A stretch of 64,000 bases of DNA from Lachnospiraceae bacterium (GTDB taxonomy: Bacteria > Bacillota > Clostridia > Lachnospirales > Lachnospiraceae). A program made the translations under genes and the position numbers. The DNA lies in assembly GCA_021628825.1 (NCBI GenBank), contig JAJXRY010000001.1:1880001-1944000 (forward strand), given 5' to 3'. Under the pieces are notes generated by a model. It made no database searches. It had not been told where the DNA came from and saw only the letters and a program-made list of their open reading frames with translations. Below, in pieces: positions 48,807 through 59,838 of this stretch. Each line of letters begins with the position of its first letter. The first letter of the stretch is position 1.

Positions 48807-50721
48807 TCATATCATATCCATAATTCTTAGACAATTAGAGATTTTTGTTCTGACGTTTTTTTCCGTACGGAAGAACTGATAAATTCCTTCGGCAGCGGGC
48901 CGGTTCATTCCATCCACGGCAAGCAGATCCTCCATTTCGGCGGCGCGGATTTCTTCTATAGAGCGGAAATGCCGCATCAATGCCTTTCTTCTGGCAGGTC
49001 CAACTCCCGGAATCTCATCCAGTACCGAATGTACCTGCGATTTGGAGCGGAGCGACCGGTGAAATTCAATCGCAAAGCGGTGTGCCTCATCCTGAATTCT
49101 CGTAATCAGCTTAAAGCCTTCACTACGGCGGTCAATCGGGATCTCTTCATTCTGATAATAAAGTCCCCTCGTATTATGGTTATCATCCTTCACCATACCG
49201 CAGACCGGAATATCCAGATGCAGCTCATCAAGTACCTGCAGTGCAATATTCACCTGGCCCTTACCTCCATCCATCATCAGCAGATCCGGAAATTTCGTAA
49301 AGCTGCCAAGCTCTGCATCCTTATTCTGTTCCTCCAGCTCCTTCTGCTCCTCCATACCATGCAGGAAACGCCTTGTCAGTACTTCACGCATGCATGCATA
49401 ATCATCGGGTCCTGACACGGTTTTAATCTTAAACTTACGATAGTCGCTGCGTTTGGGCTTTCCCTTTTCGAACACCACCATGGAACCGACATTCGCAAAA
49501 CCACTGATGTTGGAAATATCGTAAGCCTCCATACGGGATATATTCGAAAGGGACAGGAGAGACGCTATCTCCTTTACTGCGCCGATCGTACGCCCTTCTT
49601 CCCTACGGATCCGCTCCTTGTCCTTACTCAGAATCAGTTCCGCATTTCTTGCTGCAAGCTCCACAAGCTTTTCCTTGGAGCCAATCTTGGGGACGCGTAA
49701 ATATACTCTCGAGCCGCGTCTTCCTGTCAGCCACTGTTCAATCACTTCCCGGTCCTCAATATCCGTCTGCAGCATGATTTCTCTCGGTACAAACGGAGTT
49801 CCCGCATAAAACTGCTTCACAAAATCCTGCAGGATCTGTTCCTTTGGAGTCTGTGACACATGTGTCATATAGAAATGCTCTCTGCCAACGAGTCTGCCTC
49901 CGCGGACAAAGAATACCTGGACAACCGCATCTGTTGTCTCAACCGCTAATGCGATAATATCCTTATCCTCTCCGTCAAAATCGGTAATCTTCTGCTTCTC
50001 TGAAATCTGTTTGACACTGTTAAACAGATCCCGGTAACGGGCTGCCTCCTCAAATTCCAGATTTTCGGATGCCTGCTGCATCTTGGCATTCAGATCCTTC
50101 AATGTTTCCTGATAATCTCCATTCAGGAAATTTAACGCTTTCTTTACCCGTTCACCATACTCTTCTTTACTGACCAGTCCCTGACAGGGTGCTACGCACT
50201 GGTGAATATGAAAATTGAGACACGGGCGGTCGATCCCGAAATCACGCGGTAGAACCTTATTACAGGTCCGCAGCTGATACAGCTTATTAATCAGATCAAT
50301 CGTATCCTTAACTGCTGCCGCACTGGTATATGGCCCAAAGTACCGGGAACGGTCCTTTTTCATCTGACGGCTGAACAATACCCGCGGATAATCCTCTCCG
50401 AGTGTCACCTTGATGTATGGATAGGTCTTATCATCCTTAAGCATGGTATTGTACTTCGGACTGTTTTCCTTGATCAGATTGTTCTCTAATACCAGTGCCT
50501 CAAGCTCGGAATCCGTAACAATATATTCAAACCGTGCAATCAAAGAAACCATCTTGTCAATCTGCGGGCCTCTTCCCACGATCTTACGGAAATAAGACCT
50601 GACACGGTTGTGAAGGTCAATGGCCTTTCCCACATAGATGATTTCATCCTGGGCATCATGCATAATATAAACTCCGGGACTGTGCGGGAGCTTTTTTTAA
50701 TTCTTCCTGAAAGTCAAACAT
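48807..50721 (-). CDS. uvrC: Excinuclease ABC subunit C (one frameshift)
   Basis: About 638 residues. It makes both incisions in nucleotide excision repair with UvrAB. The GIY-YIG domain (YIMHDAQDEIIYVGKA) is joined to the start at 50721 by correcting the seven T at 50692-50698. A UVR/UvrB-binding helix (residues about 200-235), the RNase H-like domain (MEAYDISNISGFANVGSMVV, LLMMDGGKGQVN) and the C-terminal helix-hairpin-helix (DEIPGVGPARRKALMRHF) are complete. Confidence 0.92.
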
Positions 50722-50808
50722 CGTATTCTCTCTCTGTCTCTGCTTGTCGCTCGCACCTAAGCTCAAGCTGCGCCTTTGGCTTGCTCTCGTTAAGTGTTCT
50801 GGACAAAA

Positions 50809-50836
50809 CAGCCGCACGTCTTCCGACTTACGGCTG
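50809..50836 (-). terminator. Terminator of ftsH
   Basis: On the minus strand CAGCCG pairs with CGGCTG, with an inner GTC/GAC pairing, followed by TTTTGTCC. It lies 29 bases after the ftsH stop and is followed by a 23-base sequence like that found after the msmX terminator. Confidence 0.65.
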
Positions 50837-50864
50837 CTTTCTTTCTATTATTATATTTTCTCTT

Positions 50865-53134
50865 CTACACCCGGTCAGACGGCACGTTGGAAAATCTTCC
50901 CTTGGGTGCTCCCTCTGAATTACCTGCTCCAGATGTTGGCTGTTTCGGAGCTGTCTCCAGATTCTGTACCTGTGGCTCTGCCGGATTCTGTGCAGTCCTT
51001 GGTTCCTGCGATTCTGCAAAATTCGGTGTATCTTTTATCTGTGGCTCCACGGCCTTCTGCGGTTCTTTCTGTGCGTCCTCCTGTGCCTGCACCGGCGGCT
51101 CTGCCGGTTCTGCTGCAGGCTCTGTCTTTGCCTCTACCGTGGTTTCTGTAGAATTTTTCCGCGGTCTGTTCCTGCTCCTTCTTTTCCTCCGGATCAGGAA
51201 GTCCCTTCTCTTCACGGTAAATCTTCATGAATTCCTTACCGCTGATGGTTTCCTTCTCGATCAGATGCGCTGCCAGCTTATCCATCAGCTCGCGGTTTCC
51301 GGCAAGCATTTCCTTTGCCTCATCATAGCACTGCTTTAACAGATTCATGACCTCGGTATCCACATCGGCTGCGGTACGATCACTGCAGGTCAGTCTTGCG
51401 CCACCGCCCAGATACTCGCTCTCTACGGTTGCAAGCCCCATCAGACCAAACCGGTCGCTCATACCGAAACGGGTAATCATGTTGGTGGCAATATTCGTTG
51501 CCTGCTCAATATCGTTCGCTGCGCCCGTTGTAACATTGCCAAAGATCAGCTCTTCAGCTGCACGTCCGCCAAGCAGGCTTACCAGACGGTCATGAAGTTC
51601 TTCCTTCGTCTGCAGATATTTCCTCCTCCGGCACATGCATAACATAGCCAAGAGCCCCCATTGTTCTGGGAACAATCGTAATTTTCTGTACCGGTTCGGA
51701 ATTCTTCTGTAATGCGCTGATCAGTGCATGCCCGACCTCATGGTAAGAAACAATCTTGCGCTCCTCTCTGCTCATGATACGGTCTTTCTTTTCCTTACCG
51801 ACAAGCACCTGTTCTACGGCTGCAAACAGATCCTTCTGGGAAACATATTCCCTGCCATGCTGCACCGCCATAATGGCCGCTTCATTAATCATATTGGCAA
51901 GATCCGCACCAACCGCACCGCTTGTAGCCAGCGCAATCGCATCCAGATCCACACTTTCATCCAGATGTACATCCTTTGCATGAACCTTCAGGATCTCTAC
52001 ACGTCCCTTTAAGTCCGGCTTATCTACAATAATTCTACGGTCAAAACGTCCCGGACGAAGAAGTGCCTTATCCAGAATCTCCGGACGGTTCGTAGCACCC
52101 AGTACCAGAATACCCTTGGACGTATCGAAACCATCCATCTCGGAGAGCAGCTGGTTCAGCGTCTGCTCACGTTCCTCATTGCCCCCGCCGTATTTATTGT
52201 CACGGCTCCGTCCAATGGCATCAATTTCATCGATAAAAATAATACATGGTGCGTTCTTGGTTGCTTCCTTAAACAGATCTCTTACACGGGAAGCTCCGAC
52301 ACCGACATACAATTCAATAAAGTCTGATCCGGAAAGCGAAAAGAACGGCACCTTTGCTTCTCCGGCCACTGCCTTGGCCAGTAAGGTTTTACCGGTTCCG
52401 GGAGGTCCGACAAGCAGTGCTCCCTTAGGGAGCTTTGCACCGATCGAGGCATATTTCATCGGGTTATGCAGAAAGTCCACAACCTCCTGCAGGGACTCCT
52501 TCGCTTCATCCTCACCGGCTACATCCTTAAAGGTAATTCCGGTTTCCTTCTGCACATAAACCTTCGCATTACTCTTTCCAACACCCATGGGACCGCCGCC
52601 CTTGCTCATCTTACGGAACAGGAAGCTTAACAATACCCACATCAGCAGGAACGGAAATACATAGGTAAGCAGGAAGCCCAGAATTGCACCGGAGCCATCT
52701 GCCACCTTGCCCTTCACTTCCACATCGCTGTGCTCTAAGAGACGGTTCGTCAGGGTATCATTGTCCTCAATTTTACCGGTATAGAAGGTCACACTGGAGC
52801 TCATTCCATACAGATTCATCAACGGATTCTGCTGACTCTGCTCGACCTTCGGCTGAATATAAATCCGGTCGGAGTCAATCGTAACTGATGCCACCTTATC
52901 CTCATCAAGCATCTGAATGAATTCATTATAGCTGATCTCCCGCTCGGAAGATCCGGTCATGAAATTCATAAAGGCGCTGACCAGCAACAGGGAAATCAAC
53001 GCTGCGATCACAAACAGAATAATATTCTGTTTCTTGGGATTCTTGGAAGGACCTCCTCCGTTTCCCTTATCGCCGGAGGAATTATCTCCTCCGCCCAGTC
53101 CCCCGTCAAACTGATTCAAATTCTGATCGCTCAT
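50865..53134 (-). CDS. ftsH: ATP-dependent zinc metalloprotease FtsH (two frameshifts)
   Basis: About 756 residues. This membrane-anchored AAA protease degrades membrane and regulatory proteins. N-terminal Gly/Asn-rich tail, first helix (IILFVIAALISLLLVSAFM), short periplasmic-side domain, second helix (LLTYVFPFLLMWVLLSFLF), Walker A GPPGTGKTLLAKA, IIFIDEIDAIGR, SRH region and the zinc motif HEVGH. A missing A near 51613 and a second break near 51160 shift the protease end and the tail. The tail after about residue 640 is a long Glu/Pro/Ala/Gln-rich low-complexity extension. Confidence 0.9.
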
Positions 53135-54606
53135 TTAAAATCCTCTTTCTTTACGGGGCTCGCTTGTTAAATCCACCCCTAATTTCTTAAATGTCTTAAT
53201 ATCCACATTGGAAAGCATCACCGAAGTATGCACCTGACATCCTTTGAGCCTTGGAAGCTGCTCTAACGCCTTCTTCGCATTCTCATCGGTAAGTGCGGAA
53301 ATGCTTAATGCAATCAGCACCTCATCGGTATGCAGACGCGGATTCTTTCCACCTAAATATTTCGTTTTTAACACCTGAATCGGCTCGATTGCTTCTGGAG
53401 AAATCAGATGCGTATCGTGATCCACACCGCCTAATGCCTTTAATGCATTCAGCAATAATGCTGCCGATGCACCGAGCAGATCGGAAGTCTTTGACGTAAT
53501 AATCGTACCATCCTGCAATTCGATCGCTGCAGTCGGAACGCCGAGCTTTTCTGCACGCTGGTTGGCTGCTACAGTCACCTTACGGTCATCGGTCGTAATC
53601 TTTGCCTGCTTCATCAGCAGTTCAATCTTATATACTTCGTTTTCGCCGCCCTTATCATTTACCACGTTATTAAGAGCGGTATAGTAACGACGGATAATCT
53701 CCATATTGGAGGCTTCACAGCAGGCTTCATCATCAATGATACAATTTCCTGCCATATTTACGCCCATATCGGTAGGTGACTTGTAAATACACTCTCCGTA
53801 AATTCCTTCAAAAATAGCACTCAACACCGGGAAAATCTCAATGTCACGGTTGTAGTTGACCGTTGTCACACCATAAGCCTCCAGATGGAACGGGTCAATC
53901 ATGTTCACGTCATTTAAGTCTGCCGTTGCTGCTTCATAGGCAAGATTGACCGGATGCTTCAAAGGAATGTTCCAGATCGGGAAAGTCTCGTACTTTGCAT
54001 AGCCGGACTTAATGCCACGCCTATTGTCATGGTATAACTGGGAAAGACAGGTGGCCATCTTACCGCTTCCCGGTCCGGGTGCTGTTACCACCACAAGCGG
54101 ACGGGTGGTTTCAATATATTCATTCTTTCCAAAGCCCTCGTCACTGACAATCTTATTAATATTGGAAGGATAACCTTCAATAATATAATGAAGATAAACC
54201 TTCACACCCTTCTTCTCAAGCTTTGCTTTAAAGGCATCTGCTGCTGCCTGACCGGTATAATGGGTCAGAACAACACTGCCCACATACAGTCCTCTGCTTT
54301 CAAACTCCTTCATCAGACGCTGTACATCGACATCATAGGTAATTCCAAGATCACCACGTACTTTATTTTTCTCAATATCGGCTGCATTTATGACAATGAC
54401 GATCTCTGCGCGGTCTGCCAGCTTCATCAGCATACGCAGCTTACTGTCCGGCTCAAAGCCCGGAAGTACCCTGGATGCGTGGAAATCATCGAATAATTTT
54501 TCCACCGAATTCCAGATAAAGCTTATCGCCAAATTTATTAATACGCTCTTCAATATGCTCTGACTGCATTTTTCAGATATTTCTCATTATCAAATCCCAC
54601 TCTCAT
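53135..54606 (-). CDS. DUF1846 family protein (frameshifts near N-terminus)
   Basis: About 490 residues. The start MRVGFDNEKYL at 54606 connects, after two or three small breaks near 54570 and 54505, to KLFDDFHASRVLPGFEPDSK and a long intact frame with VTAPGPGSGKMATCLSQLY, IWNIPLKHPVNLAYEAATADL and KTKYLGGKNPRLHTDEVL. The family is widespread in Firmicutes and forms oligomers; no enzymatic activity is assigned. Its stop is followed at once by the ftsH start (TAAATG), so the two genes are co-translated. Confidence 0.85.
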
Positions 54607-54716
54607 AATTGTTTCCCATTCTCCTCTTTTTGAAACCTGACATATCGTTTTTTTCATTGTAGCACAGCTCTTTCGATTATTCCATAAAAAAAGAAATAAA
54701 GGAACTGTGAAAATTT

Positions 54717-56166
54717 TTATGAAATCACTGGTTTCCCTAAATTTACAAAAATTTTTCCAATAACCATCCCTGGTTTTCCATCCACACGAACTATTTTGCC
54801 CTCTTTTTACCAAATTTTTTTAATAGTTCGTTGAATAGTGCTTACAGATATTCCTATCTGCTCAGCTAATTCTTTCTGTTTAATTCTTGGTGAAACCAAT
54901 ATTGCTTTTTATTACTTTTTATTTCCATTTCTGTTCTTCTTGAATCCAAAAACTTCATTCAAAAACTTCATCCAAAACTTCATTTTTCTTCTCTCAAAAC
55001 TTCATCTGTGAAATTAAGGTTTTTTTCAATATGACTCTGAATTCAGTTGCATTTGAATAAAAAAACCGGCTTTTTTTGTCTTCAGTATAATTGGGTTCGA
55101 CTTCATATGCCTGCATGATCTTTTTAAAACCACTTCCCCTTCGTTCCATATAATCAAGCCTACTAAAGATATCCGCAACTACTGGATTTCTACGTTTCGA
55201 AGGAACATTATCAATATCTCTATCCTGAATAAGTGTCCCATCATACATCCCGCCTGGTGAATATATTTCCAACCGGTCATCAAAAATGTCAATATGAACT
55301 TCACTTCCCATGTCTAAATAATCACGGTGCACTAATCCATTAACCAGTCCTTCAAAAATACTCCTCTCTGGATACTCCGGATATTCTACTCGTCTATCAG
55401 ACTCTTTTCTCCACATTTTCTTTGAATTTCTGCGTGTAAAGCTCATACCTTCTTCCAAGAGTAATATAAGACTTCCTGTATACTCCTCATCATCCAATGC
55501 ATCAATGACCCCTGATGCTTTATCAATACCATTCCATCTGGTACAAAATAGTCTTGAGCAATAAATAGGCGATTCATCAGCAAGCAACGCACCAGCATTT
55601 GTTAACATACCGCTCTTGTCAACAATACCAAACGATTCAAAATCTTTCATTTCCATGCTTTTCTTCGTTTTTTTATAATATGCTGCCTTTAACTTGGAAA
55701 AGGAATAATCATCAAAACTATAATCTGTAACGAGACTATCATATGTCTTATTTTTTCCTCTCAATACCAGTCTCTTCAGATCTGTAGCAGTGGCTATTAC
55801 ACTCTCATTGCCGATTCTGACATAGGCCGTATAATTCCCTTCGCCCACATAATAATAAGGTGTCTCTTCTCCCCGATATACTTCCAACGTTATGATTTCC
55901 TTGCTATCTATAAGATGTGCTTTTAACAAAACTTCTGGAGCCGGGTCCATTTTTACTTTTATCTGCTCACTAATAACTTCCATGGCTTTTTTACATCATC
56001 AATCCCCACCACAGAATCATTATCAGCAATGCCGAAAATAAGCACACCACCAACACCATTGGCAAAAGCACTTACACTTTTCAACCAACTCTTTGGTCTT
56101 TTTACCTCTAGCATTGCCTTTTTTGTCATATTCAGTTGCTTCACCAATCAGTTACTCTAGTTTCAT
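54717..56166 (-). CDS. AlbA_2-domain putative transcriptional regulator with ATPase-like and winged-helix domains (frameshifts)
   Basis: About 480 residues, COG2865/Schlafen-AlbA_2 type. N-terminus ELIGEATEYDKK and LKSVSAFANGVGGVLIFGI (AlbA_2, residues 1-110), then YYVGEGNYTAYVRIGNESV. The centre has FEGLVNGLVHRDYLDMGSEV, IYSPGGMYDG and YMERRGSGFKKIM (HATPase_c_4-like). After the open frame ends at 54994, a winged helix (KQKELAEQIGISVSTIQRTI and RVDGK) continues in other frames to about 54717. Start at 56166 behind AGGAGAGG. It stands at the downstream end of the toxin-immunity array; a link to that array is only positional. The stop position is approximate. Confidence 0.65.
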
Positions 56167-56215
56167 AACCTCTCCTTATATTTTTGCTCTATTCCTAAGA
56201 CAATGTATGATCAGA

Positions 56216-56825
56216 TTACCTCTTTTGTTTAATATAGCCAAGCATATACAATTCCACTAATTCGTTAACATCCACAGACCCCTCCACTACGGCTGCATTT
56301 TCAATACACCACGCTTCTATAAAACTCTTCTTTTTACAATAATTATATAAAAACAGCATATGCCCGAGGTAATCCCGCACCTTTTGCTAAATACTCAGAA
56401 TGATATTTTTACATCGGCAGTATCTCCTGTTTCGATTAATGATACTTTATCATAATATTCTGTTCCAACTGAATAACTGTCCGGCGAAAGGTGAGTATTT
56501 AATAATCGATGTGCATCTTCATAGAAATTATCTTTAATTAAAATTCTTAATTGCTCAACAATCTCGTCCCTTTTGGACGGGCAAAAAAGCCTTAATGCAA
56601 GAACACAGGCTACCAAAGATGCTCGATCGGCATCTTCTGTTTCTAAAATTATTTTTTTCATTACTTCGATGTATTTCCTTTATTTTTTTATTGGCTTTTT
56701 CACTATAATCAGCCTCTACATAATCTTCCGGGAATGTTGAATTTGAAGACATAATAACTATTTTTTTGATCTTTTTCACTAATTGTACATTTGTCTGTAG
56801 ATAAAATGCCGTTTAATACTCGCAT
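56216..56825 (-). CDS. Immunity-like protein, unrecognised family (frameshifts)
   Basis: About 200 residues when four one-base breaks are joined. The start is MRVLNGILSTDKCTISEKDQ at 56825 behind AGGGGAT, then PEDYVEADYSEKANKKIKEI, DRASLVACVLALRLFCPSKR (an open frame 56395-56661), EYLAKG and FIEAWCIENAAVVEGSVDVN, ending GYIKQKR. It is AT-rich like the rest of the array and unlike the housekeeping genes. Size, position after other small cytoplasmic acidic proteins, and lack of a signal peptide suggest an immunity protein. The family is not recognised. Confidence 0.45.
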
Positions 56826-56899
56826 CAATTGTAATATCCCCTTTTCACTTGTTCAGTAATATCCTTTAAAATTTCAGATGTTCTTATACAAAGTCATTA

Positions 56900-57220
56900 T
56901 TAAATATAGTCTTTCATAATGTTCCAAACCCTTTTTTTACTTCGTCATTATATTTCTCATTCAACTGATTTCTTAATTGAATATCTGTATCATAAATAAT
57001 GAAATCACTTAATCCGCCTCTCGAAGTAAACAGTTTACTATAACTTTCTATCAAGTATTTCATTTTTTTCATCATTGCTCTCATCCGAGTCAATACAATT
57101 AATTTGTCCCATAACAATTCTTAATATCCCGTTATATTGTCCGTATCCATATTTATGTACCATTTTTCCCAGCTCCATATACGCCTCTCGCAACTGCATA
57201 AACTCTTCATTTCTTATCAT
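56900..57220 (-). CDS. Immunity-like protein (frameshift)
   Basis: About 105 residues. Starts MIRNEEFMQLREAYMELGKM with GGAGATAG upstream; after a poly-A break near 57064 it continues KYLIESYSKLFTSRGGLSDF and ends VWNIMKDYI. The GGLSDF motif and size are like small cytosolic immunity proteins seen beside polymorphic toxins in gut Firmicutes (from memory; not searched). No cognate toxin remains next to it. Confidence 0.5.
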
Positions 57221-57236
57221 TCTTCTATCTCCAAAT

Positions 57237-57385
57237 CTATTGTAACGGTGTTTTTCCTACAACTTCAAAAGTCCATAGTGCATCCATTGATTTTCTGCAC
57301 TCTCCTACTACGCAATCAAGCATTTCCTCAACCAAATTTCCACAAAATAATAATCCCCCATCTGCGAAACCATAACATAATACAA
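57237..57385 (-). pseudogene. 3' fragment of a SUKH-3 immunity gene
   Basis: The readable end GLLFCGNLVEEMLDCVVGEC matches the C-terminus of the complete SUKH-3 gene at 59838-60275 (YLEKAGENVEQMLDCLVGEC). The first two thirds are missing. Confidence 0.55.
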
Positions 57386-57389
57386 ATTA

Positions 57390-57723
57390 TCAATCTCCTA
57401 TTGAAACCAGTCCCACATCTCTTGTCATCGCTTTTTGGATAATCTCTAATAAATCTTGTAACATTTGTCTGCCTTCATCTGGTTCCTCATAATCCTGAAG
57501 CAACGTTGAGTCTAATATATATTTGCATATTTTAGCTATTGGGGACAAATCATTTTTTTGAGACTTCAACATCATCATAAGGATCAATTTTATACAATTT
57601 ACTCATATCAAAAGACACTCGTCCACTCATCTTATAGATAAAGTCAATCAACTCATCACTAAATTCTATATTGACATCTTGTTCATCAATCTCATCTATT
57701 GAATTGCCTATATAAAAATTCAT
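57390..57723 (-). CDS. Immunity-like protein (one frameshift)
   Basis: About 110 residues. MNFYIGNSIDEIDEQDVNIE begins at the ATG at 57723 behind AGGAGGTT. Then comes FDMSKLYKIDPYDDVEVS and, after a run of seven T near 57556, ICKYILDSTLLQDYEEPDEG, ending LVSIGD. Acidic and cytosolic; typical of one immunity family found next to Firmicute polymorphic toxins (recollection). Good ribosome site, so probably expressed. Confidence 0.6.
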
Positions 57724-57804
57724 TACAATAACCTCCTGTATAATTTTCTGCAATTCTGACTTAACTGCCGGAATACCATGTCATGCCAATAAGGTTTTTA
57801 ACAT

Positions 57805-58085
57805 CTATTCAATTTCTATTGGTTTTCTACTCTCTCCCACTATACAATCAAACATTTCCTCAACTGAATTACCAAAAATAATAATATCCCATCTGTGAAA
57901 CCATAAAATGACTCTGTTAATGTCATTAGTACTAATAAATTCTTTCTACAGGCTTCTCCAATCGGATATACTCTTTCATTTATATCATATTCCACTAAGC
58001 ACTCCTTGAAATATGAACCATCCAGATTACATCCAATTGCTTCAATTGCTTCAATTGCATCAAATGAAACATCAAAATAATACTA
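57805..58085 (-). pseudogene. 5'-truncated SUKH-3 immunity gene
   Basis: Readable from IGCNLDGSYFKECLVEYDIN through ERVYPIGEACRKNLLVLM to EEMFDCIVGESRKPIEIE (stop 57805). It aligns with residues about 70-140 of the complete gene at 59838-60275. The N-terminal third is absent; one further break lies near 57885. Confidence 0.6.
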
Positions 58086-58106
58086 ATTAATCTATTCTTC
58101 GTAATG

Positions 58107-58417
58107 CTATTCTTTAATTCTATATTTTCCATCAGGAAATTTCCTGACAAATCCTTTTGCCGGGAAGTCAGGATATTGAAATTCCCATAATGTTCCACAA
58201 CATTTACATTTATACCACTTATCAGCATACCACTTAAATTCATCTTTTACTTCTTCAGGCTTTAAACCATAACCACAAAAAAATATGGTGACTCTACAGG
58301 TATGTCACAAAACACACCTTCTTGGACTTGATATTCAAAAAATTTTCTAAGTTCCTCATACAGTTCAAATGAATTTATTTCAATTCCTATTCTCTCATCA
58401 CAATCACATTGATTCAT
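58107..58417 (-). CDS. Immunity-like protein with CxxC motif (one frameshift)
   Basis: About 103 residues. Starts MNQCDCDERIGIEI at 58417; FELYEELRKFFEYQVQEGVF, then after a T-run near 58275 KWYADKWYKCKCCGTLWEFQ and FPAKGFVRKFPDGKY. The CKCCG pair and the FPAKGFVRKFPDGKY end are characteristic of a small immunity family near pre-toxin modules (recollection). It directly follows the third, truncated pre-toxin copy, so it is the immunity gene of that lost toxin or of its neighbour. Confidence 0.6.
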
Positions 58418-58440
58418 TGAAACCACCCCACTTTCACTCA

Positions 58441-58558
58441 CATCGTCTTGCCAAATACCTTGCACAGTTCTTTTCCGACAAGACGGCCCCTTCATGGCTG
58501 CAAGTCCTTGTCCAAAGGTAAGCATATTGAATTCTCCCAACGTCAGATAGTTGTGGAT
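58441..58558 (-). pseudogene. Remnant of a third pre-toxin module
   Basis: Reads CIHNYLTLGEFN, then jumps to LTFGQGLAAMKG and KELCKVFGKTM in another frame. Compared with the copies at 61556-62321 and 63228-63996, about 190 bp are deleted between the GEFN and FGQG motifs, and everything after KTM is missing. Confidence 0.75.
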
Positions 58559-58571
58559 ACACTAACCAAAT

Positions 58572-59215
58572 TTACAATGTTAATTCTCCGTTTTCAAACT
58601 TTTCAAGAATCTTTTTACGTTCCGCAATATCTTCGGATTTGAATTTCTTACGCAAACTTATTACATCATTTGATTCTTTAATGCTGCTTCTGTCTTTAAT
58701 TATCCCTTTATTATATAAAATTCCCATAACAGCAGTACTTCTGTTGACCCTATTACTATTATTAATATAAATGTCTACAAGAATGTTATATAATCGCTGA
58801 CAAGGCTTACAATATGACAAAATTGAAACAAATGATATGGTTTCCGGAGATGCATCAATATTTCTTTTAATCAAATCCAAGTACTCTTCATCTCCCGTAG
58901 CCTCATACAATATTTTACCAATTTCAACACTTGCTTCACTTGGTATTTGTAATAAATAAGGGCTTTCTTTTAAAGCTTTTATACCATCATATTTTTCTAG
59001 TTTGGGGAGGAATTGTGCTAATTCTATTTCTTTTTTTATTAAAAAGCATCCCAAATAATATCTTCTACTTCTTCTCTCTCCCAATTGTATATTTCTTCCA
59101 TCACTCTGGGATAATATCCATCCTTTTTCTGCCCCGTTTGCATTCAATTGTTTTTATTAAACAATCATAAGCTTTACTATTTTTGCATCTATAATTACCT
59201 CTTGAATAATAAGAT
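58572..59215 (-). CDS. Helical protein of the array, probable immunity gene (frameshifts at 5' end)
   Basis: The main open frame (58572-59147) gives AQFLPKLEKYDGIKALKESP, SEASVEIGKILYEATGDEEY and CKPCQRLYNILVDIYINNS; regular helical pairs suggest a HEAT-like repeat fold. Upstream, in other frames, YYPRVMEEIYNWEREEVEDI and DCLIKTIECKRGRKRM appear to be its N-terminus, so the gene probably starts near 59215 or beyond. No family is recognised and no toxin remains beside it. Confidence 0.5.
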
Positions 59216-59501
59216 CATTTTTATTTGACCACCTGAGTTTGCTCCATTATAGTTCAGCCAATAGATACCTTTACACATCTTCACCATATACACCATTATT
59301 CTAATAATGCAAAATTGTACCATACATTTCATCATCAATATATTGACACAACTCCGCTTCATCCTCTTTAATTAATTGCATATCAATCTCTCCGATTCAG
59401 GCAAAAAATTTATATGTATATTTGCTTTGATAGCCTTTTGCTATATTATCATCTTACCAATAAAGCATCTTTCTTCTAATGAAAACATCATTGCATCACC
59501 T
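59216..59501 (-). other. Degenerate stretch with short array-derived frames
   Basis: Holds only short frames: a 26-codon one starting MQLIKEDEAELCQYIDDEMY at 59381 with GGAGAGATT upstream, and MMFSLEERCFIG near 59475 behind AGAGGTGATG. They look like decayed small immunity genes. Nothing longer can be supported. Confidence 0.35.
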
Positions 59502-59838
59502 CTAATCATAAATTATCATTCCAATTTTTTTCCTACCAGCTGTGATATTAATTCAATGTGTTCTATAATTTTTTTACTTTTTTTCAGATTTTTGAACCTT
59601 TTCGCTACCACCTAATCCCAATAATGGCACATAACCAAAGCACTCATCCTGCTCCAGTTTACCTAATTTATTTACTGCTTCTATATACTGAGGTATCTGA
59701 AAATACTTTTTCTAAAAAAATAGTCATCTCCAAGGTTTTGTATAAAACGTTTAAAATTATATCCTCCCATCAATCTTGCCAATCCATTATCTTCCCATAT
59801 TTCTATTAATTCATCAGGTAATATTGTTTTTATATCTT
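59502..59838 (-). pseudogene. Truncated GAD-like/DUF1851-type immunity gene
   Basis: Begins without a start codon right after the SUKH-3 stop: DIKTILPDELIEIWEDNGLA, then, with breaks near 59712 and 59575, ECFGYVPLLGLGGSEKVQ and EHIELISQLVGKIGMI. The pattern is that of GAD-like/DUF1851 proteins, which serve as immunity proteins to some secreted effectors. Attribution is from memory of the family. Confidence 0.45.

Noticed and set aside
50865..51215. Separate gene encoding a Pro/Glu/Gln-rich protein
   Set aside because: It follows ftsH in another frame without a start signal and is best explained as the low-complexity C-terminal tail of FtsH after a frameshift.
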